Source of the DNA: Bugula neritina
Taxonomy: Eukaryota > Bryozoa > Gymnolaemata > Cheilostomatida > Bugulidae
Assembly (NCBI GenBank): GCA_964035545.1
Contig: OZ037769.1
Location: 8,554,429 to 8,614,428 of the forward strand
DNA length: 60,000 nt
Reading direction: 5' to 3'
The position numbers and the translations under genes were made by a program. The first letter of the stretch is position 1; every line of letters begins with the position of its first letter. The notes beneath the pieces were generated by a model, which saw only the letters and a list, made by a program, of their open reading frames with translations, searched no databases and was not told where the DNA came from. Of the stretch, positions 50,375 through 60,000 are shown piece by piece.

Positions 50375-50883
50375 TCATTCTTTGAGTGGGTCATTGCAGA
50401 GTTCAATCTTCCGTTTGATAGACTCCCTGTCCTTTGAATCAGATTGGATTCTTGATTGCATCTCATCCTTATGAGCAGTAAAAGCATTTATTTCAGACTC
50501 ATCCCTGATGTCACTGCAGCCATACTGTATCTTGTTGCATGCAGAAGTGCTGTACACCCACACCTTGAGAGTTTCAGATTTAGTAGTGATGCCAATGATT
50601 TCCCCTCGCTGTGACCAAATCTCACGAAGGTCACCTCAATGGTCATGTCCGACCAGATGCCGTCGAGGTGGCAGCGTTTATGATGCATGGTGTGGTTACC
50701 AGCCGCGAATCCAATCCTTACATCTTGTGTCATGACCTCCATGCTATGCAGATAGTGCATTTCCTCTTCCATGTCTAGGTGTAAAGCCCAGTCTCCTTCT
50801 CTAACAGCTATGATGTGGGTGTTGATGGTAAAAATTGATCCAATAAAGCACATGACCCACAGTTTTGCTGTTCTTGAGCTCAA
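50375..50883 (-). pseudogene. Broken repeat-associated protein (GDWALHL/GIWSDM family)
   Basis: The fragment contains AVREGDWALHL, GNHTMHHKRCH and GIWSDMTIEVTFVRFGH. These resemble a repetitive protein family often annotated as hypothetical near mobile elements in marine invertebrates, from memory of such sequences. The frame changes near 50540, after which DEMQSRIQSDSKDRESIKRK continues it. Function unknown. Confidence 0.5.
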
Positions 50884-51766
50884 TCTCTACAATCTCAATC
50901 AACATCTTTTCAAAGTCCTTTATGCTAGTTATTACACTTTCTTCTAGACTAGCTTTAACAGTTCTCTCATCAATATTCTCAGACCTCGTAAATTCTGGGG
51001 AAACTTCTTCTATTTAGCACTTTGGAGAAACCACCAAAAGTAGAATTAACTACTTCTACCAAATCACTTTCAGCTATTAGTGTTCCAGTGCACCCAACAT
51101 AAGTCATTAAAGGCGGAGAAATTAATAGTAAACATTAATGAAAGGGGATTGGTATGAAAAAGGTAGGGAACTACTGTTCTAATAGTTGTATTACTTCCCC
51201 CAGCATGAAATACATTCTCATTCATAAAAAAACTGTTTAAAAATGCTTTTAGAGGAAAAGTGAAATGTGCTGATTGTAGAATTAGTTTTCGAAAGCAAAA
51301 ATGTCAATATATTTGTAATCAGCATATAAAATCACATCATATAGTAAATTTTCATGAAGTTAGAACAAACTGATGCAAAGATGCAAGGAAATTATAAACA
51401 CGGCAAGGCTAGGTTAAACTTGAAAAAATGAATGATTAAGGCTTAGCTTAGTTACCCTTGGGTATCATTTGCCTATTACTCAATAATACATATGATAAAG
51501 GCACATGCATCTTTATTATATTAATTTCTAAAGATTTCAAAGCATTGGAACCTTAAATTTGCCCCCAATGGGTAGGTACATTTGAATTAGAAAAAACGTT
51601 TGGTGCCTGGCGGCCATCTTGAATTTCTCGAAATGCTCAAGGGTAAGAAGTCCACACCCACCTGGAAACATTTACCTAGACCCTATATTTGAATAATCAG
51701 AAGAGAAAAAAACTTTATCCGGGATTGCGAACCTAAGTCAAAAATTGGCATTTTTCTGCCAGACTA

Positions 51767-51862
51767 TTAGCCCATTTAACAAAAACCCTTCCCAACAGGG
51801 GTTTCTCGATCTCAGGGATAGTGACTATAAACTTGTGGGAGCTTTTTTATGATATCCATTAT
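51767..51862 (+). repeat. tRNA-derived SINE, copy 3, 3' half
   Basis: Resumes with TTAGCCCATTTAAC and runs through CAGGGGTTTCTCGATCTC to ACTATAAACTTGTGGGAG, in line with the tails of copies 2 and 4. Joining it to 48355 with one TTA restores the family sequence. Confidence 0.75.
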
Positions 51863-52050
51863 TACCTTACAGTACCAGCAAATAGCAAAGGATCCTGAGG
51901 TATAATAGACAACTTTGATCTGAGATCTTTTAATCCTATTGTACTGATATCAATATCATCTATGCATACATGTCCTCCATCTAACTCCATGACTCTGAAC
52001 AGCGCCAACGCTTGGGAAGATTTTCCTAAATATAACATTTCATTGTTAAA

Positions 52051-52285
52051 GGGAGCAGTCGTGGTCTAAGGGTTGGAGAGTTTGCTCCGTAAACACATAA
52101 GTCATGAGTTTGAGCCCCATCAATGTCATTAGTGATGTTAGAAAGAGCATCCAATCATAATTGCTCTTGTACTTCATCTAAGTATGTCCTTGGCCAGATT
52201 TAACAGAAACCTTTTTATTAGAGTTTTTTTCATAGGGATGGCAACTATAAACTTGTGTGAACTTTTATAACATTTTATTATTAGG
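52051..52285 (+). repeat. tRNA-derived SINE, copy 4
   Basis: Head GGTCTAAGGGTTGGAGAG, B-box-like GAGTTTGAGCCCC, then CATCCAATCATAATTGCTC and the ACTATAAACTTGTGTGAAC tail. Nearly complete. It starts just upstream (in minus-strand sense) of the ABCC Walker A exon. Confidence 0.7.
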
Positions 52286-55200
52286 GTACACCAATATTGG
52301 CTGCTATAAGTAATAATTTAAAAATATTTTCTTGAATTTACCATGAGTAAGCGTGAATAGTATGAATAAATAATATATAATGAGGGGATAACTCTACAAA
52401 ACACCACAATAATAATGTATTGAGAGATGTCCCATATACATCTCATGGAATTAAATAATTTTATATGCCATTTCTTATGAAGAAGGGTATTCGTTTAGTT
52501 ACAACATATTTGCTTTAGTCATTAATGTGGATGTGAATTATTGTAGAATTAATAATAATTCTAATTAACTTGTAGTCCATTTTATTTGCTGATTTCATAT
52601 TTACAGTTTTAGAAAGGGTTGGCTACAGTATAAATGCGCGGGTTCTTTTCTAGTTTACATTCTTTCAATATTACAATTCTATGCATTATTTTATGGACTA
52701 CTGTTTGCATTTTAGACTCATTTATTATTGCATGACAATTGACAATTCTATAGGTTCAATCACATTGCTCATCTTAAAGTGATCCACATTTAGTATACTA
52801 TAGTGCCTAAAAGGCAAATATACTTAATCAAAGACTACCACTTGCTACCTGTCAGAAAAGGGTATTTATTGCTGCACAAAAATTGTTCATGCAAAATAAC
52901 CTAAATTTCACAAAAGATGCTAATTGGGGGCTAGACAGCAGTCTGATACATCAAAAAATGTTGAAACTAAGGTTATATGCAACGGAAAATATGTATTTTC
53001 CGAATATTTTACAGGCGGTAGTTTTATCGACTTCTCTCTTTAGCAGTGTAATTCGTCACAGGCATGCAATAAAAATTCTCAAATTATTTTCAGATATGTG
53101 TGCGCAAAATTTATTATGAAACAAAATTGTCTTGACCTGAAACCCTAAAAGGGTGTTGAAATAATAGCTAAGATATAGATGAATATTTTCATACTATATA
53201 TAAGTAAAGTATGTCAGGGATTCTTTAAGTTGCATGTATAGTATTTGTCAAGTTATGTAATTCTTCACACTTATGTCTTTTATTTCACTCATAAAGTTAT
53301 TTCACTAAGTAAACGCTATCTATACTCAATACTCTACGTGGTGGGCAGTTATTAGCATTCAGTCTTAAATACAAATTAGTAAATAGCACAAATTCACAAC
53401 ACCTACGTACTGTATGTATGCTTGCATTTTAAGATTTAAATTAAGTAATAAAGATGAAGCTGTTTAAATCTGATGTGTAAACCAAATATAACTTCTATTA
53501 AGACAAATTTTCTTAGACATTAGTTATATTTATATATTATCAGAACAAAATTGCTGTGCATTAGTTATATCTGAGCAAAATTGCTGTCAAGAGGGAAAAG
53601 TAACTCCATCAATTAATGCTTAAGAGCGCTACTTGCGGAGCAGTAGTTAAATAATATTTTAATGGGTTCTTGTCGCTTCGTCCACGCACTGCTGTACACA
53701 AAATGAATAATGAATTAATTTCAAATAAAAAATAAATGCAGAAAAATATGTATTTTAGTTTATTTCTATTGATGTGTACGAAACGACCTGAAAAAATGGG
53801 TACCAAACGACTTGTGTACAAAATGGCCTACGCCCAATTTAGTTTTATGTATGACATTTATTTAAAATAATAATTTTTTTTTATTAATTATTTATTAAAA
53901 AATGTAACAATTTAATTTGTGTATAATCATGTAGATAGTCAATCATCGTAACTTTGTTATTTTTGCGTAACATTGCAATTGACACCCAGGCCGGAAGCCT
54001 ATGAACTAAGAAAGCTGTAATAATAAAGTCGAAAACTTGAAAATTAGCTTTGCCTTATTCATTATGATTGTTGTAATCATATTCATTATGATAATTAACT
54101 TTATTAGTATTGCTAGTAGTAGTAGTATACCAGGTTTAAGTTTATTTGTCATCCAAAATTAATATGCAAACTTCAATGCGCTCATACATACTAATACTAA
54201 TAGTCATACTCATACTATTACTATTAGACTTAGTATTACTATACTCGATAGTATTACTATTAGATTTAGTATTACTAAAAAGTAAAAGTATTAGTAATAC
54301 TAATAGAGTAATACTAATAGTGATATACTTAATATTATGCTTACACTTTGACTTACACTTACATTGAATCACTTGAATGTGGTATTGATAGTTGACTGAT
54401 ACTGCTAGTCTCAGTCTGATACTCATTAGACTTGGTCATTATGATTATCGATTATAATTATGAATTTTAATAATTCAATTGCAACGTTAATTAATAAATA
54501 TCAACATGAGTATGAAATTGAATGTTCATAGTGATAGTCGAACTCTAAGGCTCTAAGCCATACACCATCAGTATCTTTGTGATATTGATATTCATGTATT
54601 TATATTAATTTTAAATACTTTTTTTAATTATTCATAATGATAAAGTAATACAAATTGAGATACTCATAGTGATAGTCAATGTCATACTGATGCTGATAGT
54701 AAATGTAATACCAATCCAATAGTAGCGCTAATACTATGACTATAGTCACTAGTGATAGTCCTAACTCACAAGTCATGCCAATGTGTTATTCCAGATCGGC
54801 GATTAAACTCCAGTTGACGACCCCAAATACACTTATAGACTTTAGTTATACATGGCTGCAGTTAGAGGCCTGTGCACGTGAACTTATATATTTTGGCTTG
54901 ATCGTTACAAGCTTCATCGGCTTCATTCAATTTTATGTAGTATGTCAGTCTGATGCCAACTGTAATGGGTAGACTTTATGTGATAATAATTGATCATTTT
55001 AGGTAATAAGAATCACAATCACAATGTACTTGGTTTTCTTTTTAGTGTGAACGTGGCTTCAAAACTCTATAAAAAATAGAAAGTGGCTTAAAAATTTACA
55101 ATTATTAAATTAATGTTTATTACTTATAAGGCCAAAGTAAATACAACTCAGTATTAAAGACCATTATTATTAAATTCCTGATTCTTTTTAATAAAGTCGT

Positions 55201-56618
55201 CTGAATAGAAGTTGTGCAGTTGGGCTAAGTGAAGTATATTGATGGCCGTCTAACTGGAAGTCATCTATCTGGCCTGAAAATCATGTCAATGCCCAATGCA
55301 TCAAAGCTCGATAATTCCGTTTCACTCAGACTCATAGCCATGCCCCTTGCGATTGTCAAGTTATGTTAGCACTTTGACTTTCACTTTGAAATTTTGTTGA
55401 CGTTGAACCTAAATAGTAAATACTAATAATATAATAAATATTGTAATTATAATTATAACTGGTGAAAAACTGAAACTGAAACACTATTTAAATTTATAAT
55501 TTTGATACTACAAGTATAACTAACTAAAGTGCTAGGAGTGCTAATTGCTATTAGACTACTATTAGTTTCAGCATTATACTTACTATTAGTATTATAGCTT
55601 ATCAATATGTGGCATATGGGAATTATAGTTAGATATTAATTTAATAATAAATAATGAATATCAATACACACATTCATATGATATGTATGTGAATAGTCAA
55701 ATTTTGTTATTTTTGTGTAACATTGCAATTTACTACTGCAATTTTACTAATTAATTCTTCTGATGTATCATGGTCATGGCTATACCTTGTAGCCCCAGAT
55801 GCTAATTCAACATCACTACTTGCTGTTTCTAGTTGGTTTTCAGTGTGCTCTAATAATTTTTTCGAGTCAGACATACAGTTGCAATTTTACTTACTAACTA
55901 GATAAACTAATTGGTACTGTACGATATATAATATATTGATATTTGTATTATTCAAGTGCCAGGTCTAAATCATCACAATAATCAGTTGTCACTTGTTAGC
56001 ATTATGCCCTGCTGCTGCCACAACTGCTGCTATATTTGCTGCCCATGCAAAGTTTAATGTCTCTATCTCTTCAGTCGTTTTAGTTTGTCAGACTTTGGTC
56101 CAGTGAAACCAAAAATAAAGATGTGTTTTGTCCTTACATTTGCAATGTCAAGACTTGAACCAAAAGTTATATTGAATATCGTTATTTGTAACTAAACGTT
56201 TTAATATTATTTCCATTTTGTATTAGTTATCAAACTTTCTATTAAAACTGCAAGTGTCATTTCAAGTAAAAATATTCCAATGATATTGAATTTTATTTGA
56301 CTTACCTATGTCACCCTTATAGCGACTTAACAGCAATATAAATACTAGGCTCTTAAGTATATCTTTATTCAGTAATAAAATCATTTATATCTATACTAAA
56401 TGTAATTGGTTTTATGTACAGTTTTCATATCTAATTTGGTGATTTTGTTAGTTAGTATTAGCCACAGAGATTGAACCTTAAAAAGTGAGAAACTCCATTG
56501 TTTTCAAGTATTTATGTAGATAAATACGTTGGTTTTTACCTATGGAGTATCCAAATAGTAAAATTGGTCATTGTAAATGTCTGTTATAACAATGCTGACT
56601 TGCCATTGTTTCTTTAAG
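52286..56618. other. Intergenic, AT-rich and low-complexity region
   Basis: No convincing exon on either strand. 54120-54420 and 54650-54760 are degenerate TACTAATAG-type repeats. A 45-bp sequence around TTGTTATTTTTGYGTAACATTGCAATT occurs at about 53950 and again at 55703, suggesting a dispersed repeat. A 55-codon minus-strand frame (55874-55707, beginning MSDSKKLLEHTENQLETASS) reads like protein but matches nothing I know. Confidence 0.5.
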
Positions 56619-56626
56619 ATTACCAA

Positions 56627-59600
56627 ATGGCCAGCCCAAGAACTCGTAGAGTTTTAAAGGAAGTCAAAGAAAGTAATGACAATAAAGTAAGTTTTTAATT
56701 GACTAATTTTCTCTGATGTACTCACAGTCTGTTTTGTGTTGATACACTTTTTTACTTTGTGTTTTAGAGATGTTTTGACTGTAATACTTTAAACCCTCAG
56801 TGGGTTAGTGTCAGCTATGGCATTTGGATTTGTTTAGAGTGCTCGGGAAAGCACAGAGGGCTTGGTGTTCACATAAGGTACACTGCTATACAGATTTTCA
56901 AATACCACTATAGTAAGATATTTCATTAGGCACTATAAAAATATGTCTGTTTGTTTCCTTTTTTTGGTTAACGCAAATGTTTTTGCTCTCTAGTCTTGCT
57001 TGGATAACAAACTTGTAATGGTGCTATATAATGTTTATATATCAGTGTTTTGGACAATTTGATCACCAAAGAGTGCTCATTGTGTAACAAGAGTAGAAAA
57101 TTGTAGTAAGTTGAGGGAAATATTTAATTGCATCAACCTGATATACCTTCATGTATGTTCATTTATTTCAAAGTGCACTTTATTTTTCTCATTTTAGCTT
57201 TGTCAGATCTGTATCTATGGACAAATGGAAAGATTTGGAACTCGAGAAAATGAAGGTCGGTGGTAATAAAAAAGCAAGGGAGTTTTTAGAAAGTCAAGCT
57301 GACTGGGATGAGACAGAGTCTTTTCAGCAGCGGTATAACACTAAAGCAGCAGCTCTTCTAAGGGATAAGGTGAGAAGTATAGGTCTGGTATTACCTACTA
57401 TAGATCTTTCTTTCAAATCTAGAAATGTGGATAGCCTGAACTCAATGGCATAAACATAAGTTTACTAATTGGAATGGCAATAGAGCAGATAGAATTATTT
57501 TTATTTATTTCTGATTAGGTTAATTTAACTTTATTATATGCTATTAGATGAACAGAAATCTATGCTAAATAGTTTGTTGGCCTCTTGTTTTTGAAGCCAT
57601 TTAATATGTGTTGGTTTCGTTTTTTATTAGAAAAATATTTAAAATTAAGTGTGATGTGCTAAAGTTTTAGATATTTGAATATTTTTCATTACCAGTAACC
57701 AATGAATAGTAGATATGAAGTAAACCATGTTGCATATCAAGTGCGGGTTATTGTTTCAGATCTCAACAGAGGCTCAGGGTAAGTCCTGGTCTCTAGAAAC
57801 ATCTGCTGTAAAAGACTATGTTCCTCACACGTCATCATCTAACAGTCTGAGGGCAAATGTGGGTTCCTCCAGTAATCTCAGAAATAATGGAGCGCAGGGG
57901 TCTTCTGATGACCTGGAATCATTTCATGGAATATCAAAGTAAGAGCTTGTTTAATTTTTTATACAAAATTTAGGTTCACCTCCTCTTGTTTTTTTCTTGT
58001 TTTGATTTATTCAGAAACTATTGTAGAGAAGAAATTTCCAAGAAGAAAGACAACTATTTCTCACGGCTCACACAAGAGAATGAAAGCAGATCGGCGTAAG
58101 TTCACTATTAATGGCACTCCGCCTATCGCTAGCAGTTTATATTTATCTAAAGCTTTCTGACCGTAGACTTGTAATATAATGGTGGTTTAGGTTAAGAAAA
58201 TAGTTCAACAATATTAGATTCCATAATAATATGGCTAGTAAGTAGGGTAATACGCAGTTATAGTTTATTTGCTCAGGTAGCTAAGTAGTACATTTGCTGC
58301 TACTCACTCATCTCCTTCTCAGCCATATTTATACGCTTGCAGAGACCTGCCTCCTAGTCAGGGTGGAAAATATGTGGGCTTTGGAAGCACGCCTACGCAG
58401 CCGACCAAAAAAGATGATGACTTAATGGCTAACCTATCATCAGTTAGTATAATAAAGAAAGACAGGCTTGTAAAATAATAATTATGTATTTTTATCTTTA
58501 TTTACCTGATGGTAAAAATAATGTGTCTATATTTTATTCACATGTTTTAATTTTATTATAAAATTAGCTTTAGGAAGCACGATATAAAAATTACAACTTA
58601 CGTGGTAGCTGTTTTAATAGACTTATTTCTGTAAACCTATATATAGCAAATTTGTTTTTATAGTCAGCATTCCAGTCTGTCACTCATATGCATGTCACTT
58701 ACAGGTGCTTGTTTTTATAGGGCTGGGCATCATTTACTCTAGGAGCTTCTAAATTAGCCACAGCAGTTTCTCAAAAGGTGAGTCATCTCCTAGCTACAAG
58801 TAGATTTGATATGCTGCCACTTTTGTTGCTGCTTCACTTTGTTATTTACTAGAAACGTTTCTGCTTATGGCTTTAGCCACATTTAGGAATTTTTACAGAT
58901 AGGCGGTACCATTTAAAGCTTGTATCAGCAATGTAGGCCACCATTTTGATGAGATTGGTGTCACTCTATACAATTCTACATGATCGCATACTCTACCAGC
59001 TCTGTGATGTTGTTGAAAGGCTATCTTCTTCCAATACCTTCCCTACCTATCTCTGCCACTAAAGAAAGCAAGCCCATTGGTTTTCTTGTAAATGGAGAAT
59101 ATTTACGCTATTACATTTTAAAATGTCGCTCTTTTTGTGTGCTTTAATAAAGCCCATACTTATCAGTTTGCATTGCTGTTGTCTTATGTACTCAGTTATG
59201 CATGCAATGTTGTATGTTTGCTGTTGTGATGGTAGGCTACAAAACTTGGTGCTACAGTGTCAGAAAAATCCAAAGAAGTTTCTCACACACTCAGTGATAA
59301 GGTAGTTCCAAGAGTTTTACAGCCTTTTATATGAATACTTATTTGTAAATTTAGTTTTATATGTAGTTGTCTGTTGTTGAAAGAATTCTGCATTGCATAT
59401 TCATTCGAACATGTGACTTCAAGGCTTTTAAAGAAAGATACGGGTAATCATTTTCTCTGTGAAAATGTTGCTTTTGATACCCAAAGTCATATTATGCTGA
59501 TGCAACATAATCACTTATCATTTTAATGGTATCTTATTGGATTGAAAGTTTTACATTAATTTTTTTGCAAACCACAATAAAATAAAATTTATCAGAAGAC

Positions 59601-59958
59601 TAATGTTTTGCTCATCAGGTAGAATGATTGACAGAATATTTATTTTCATTGGTAGATGAAGGATGGAAAGTTGGGTGAAAATGCCAAATCTGGTCTAGCT
59701 TCTATAGGTAGCAAGGTGAGCATTATTTCTTATAACTACATGTACACATGTGCATTTTGGTCGGTAGAAATGTTAATGTGTGTATTTTGCAAAATGTGTA
59801 TGCATCTGAAGAAAACTGCTTTTTTCACCTCATGTTTGCATTACTCAGGTGACCTCAGGCTGGACTGATTTCTCATCAATGTTTGCTGATGGTTCCAAGC
59901 AGAAAGCTTTGACTGACACTGATGAAAGCGCAGGCCTTACATCAGAAAGCAAGGCAAA
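56627..59958 (+). CDS. ARFGAP1: ArfGAP1, N-terminal and central part (10 exons, runs off window)
   Basis: Exons: 56627-56686 ([20 protein letters not shown]; exon probably starts at 56619), 56768-56877, 57198-57369, 57760-57938, 58015-58095, 58343-58442, 58721-58777, 59236-59301, 59656-59715 and 59849-59958. All splice sites and phases agree. The ArfGAP zinc finger is CFDC-x16-CLEC with the catalytic-arginine region GKHRGLGVH, followed by [20 protein letters not shown]. It stimulates GTP hydrolysis by Arf1 during COPI coat cycling at the Golgi (family knowledge). The conserved [11 protein letters not shown], the ALPS-type amphipathic segment [19 protein letters not shown] and the [12 protein letters not shown] segment are present; ALPS motifs sense curved membranes. 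The last visible donor is GTATGT at 59959. Confidence 0.95.
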
Positions 59959-60000
59959 GTATGTTAGATAAGATATAGTTAGGTAACAAGTTACCTCGAT

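Larger units (their letters stand above)
48356..51766. mobile_element. TIR transposon with TTA target duplication (Harbinger-like), 3411 bp
   Basis: The ends are TAGTCTGGCAGAA and its reverse complement. TTA is duplicated outside both (48353-48355 and 51767-51769). A second inverted stretch of about 120 bp lies just inside: 48378-48502 against 51608-51733, about 85% alike by eye. A 3-bp TWA duplication is typical of PIF/Harbinger-type elements (family knowledge). The interior has broken minus-strand coding fragments that do not look like a Harbinger transposase. It is inserted in a SINE within the ABCC relic intron. Confidence 0.75.
47004..52025 (-). pseudogene. 3' end of an ABCC (MRP-type) transporter, disrupted
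   Basis: Minus-strand exons: 52025-51866 (GKSS end of Walker A, then [20 protein letters not shown] and [13 protein letters not shown]), 48106-47886 ([20 protein letters not shown], signature [15 protein letters not shown], Walker [10 protein letters not shown]), 47588-47444 (IDTETDSLIQKTIK, then TVLTIAH and VINYYRILVLDKGE) and 47087-47004 (VLEFDTPKRLLAN...KQDC, stop). These four cover NBD2 to the C-terminus, and phases match at every junction. Two lesions lie in the third exon: TAA at 47542-47544, and an 11-bp AT-rich insertion after AH that shifts the frame. No earlier ABCC exon was found before ARFGAP1 starts at 56.6 kb. This is most likely a truncated pseudogene; an allele or assembly error is the alternative. 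Confidence 0.8.

Noticed and set aside
52883-53119. 78-codon plus-strand frame as a gene
   Set aside because: No start context, splice pattern or recognisable motif; the surroundings are non-coding.

Overview
This is an AT-rich nuclear genome window from an animal. The host genes carry many short exons with GT-AG introns of roughly 100-1500 bp (a few reach several kb), and there are no bacterial-style operons. The families present (ArfGAP1, TRIM-type RING/B-box, ABCC transporter, fibronectin-III receptor next to an F-type-lectin-like paralogue) together with Ty3/gypsy, BEL/Pao, LINE, tRNA-SINE and Harbinger-like elements suggest a marine invertebrate, perhaps a lophotrochozoan. I cannot name the species. 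All exon models were made by hand from splice sites, reading phase and protein resemblance.

Layout. (1) 1-14365, plus strand: the 3' part of a single-pass receptor gene with 21 visible exons, ten fibronectin-III-like domains (two exons each), a transmembrane helix and a tail with five YxxV/I motifs. Its introns hold a 1.3-kb DNA transposon and a fold-back repeat block with (AT)n tracts and a complete hammerhead-ribozyme motif. (2) 14841-22285: a full-length Ty3/gypsy element in minus orientation. Its LTRs are nearly identical, the TSD is 4 bp, the primer site matches tRNA-Leu, pol is damaged, and an intact zinc-finger third ORF sits where env would be. (3) 24220-28370: a degraded tandem paralogue of the receptor, starting with F-type-lectin-like exons and cut off by a 5'-truncated LINE (to 30063). 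The LINE sits beside BEL/Pao relics (to about 32.8 kb). (4) 34002-46421, plus strand: a complete 19-exon TRIM-like gene (RING, two B-box/helix modules, long linker, beta-propeller-like end); summed CDS is 2853 nt. (5) 47004-52025, minus strand: the last four exons of an ABCC transporter, with a premature stop and a frameshift. One intron holds a SINE split by a 3.4-kb TIR element. (6) 52.3-56.6 kb: intergenic, low complexity. (7) 56627-59958, plus strand: the first ten coding exons of ARFGAP1, running off the window.

Functionally the host genes look independent: a surface receptor family evolving by tandem duplication and gene conversion, a ubiquitin-ligase-type TRIM protein, a dead transporter fragment and a Golgi Arf1 regulator. 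The transposon layers are nested and can be ordered by which one interrupts which.
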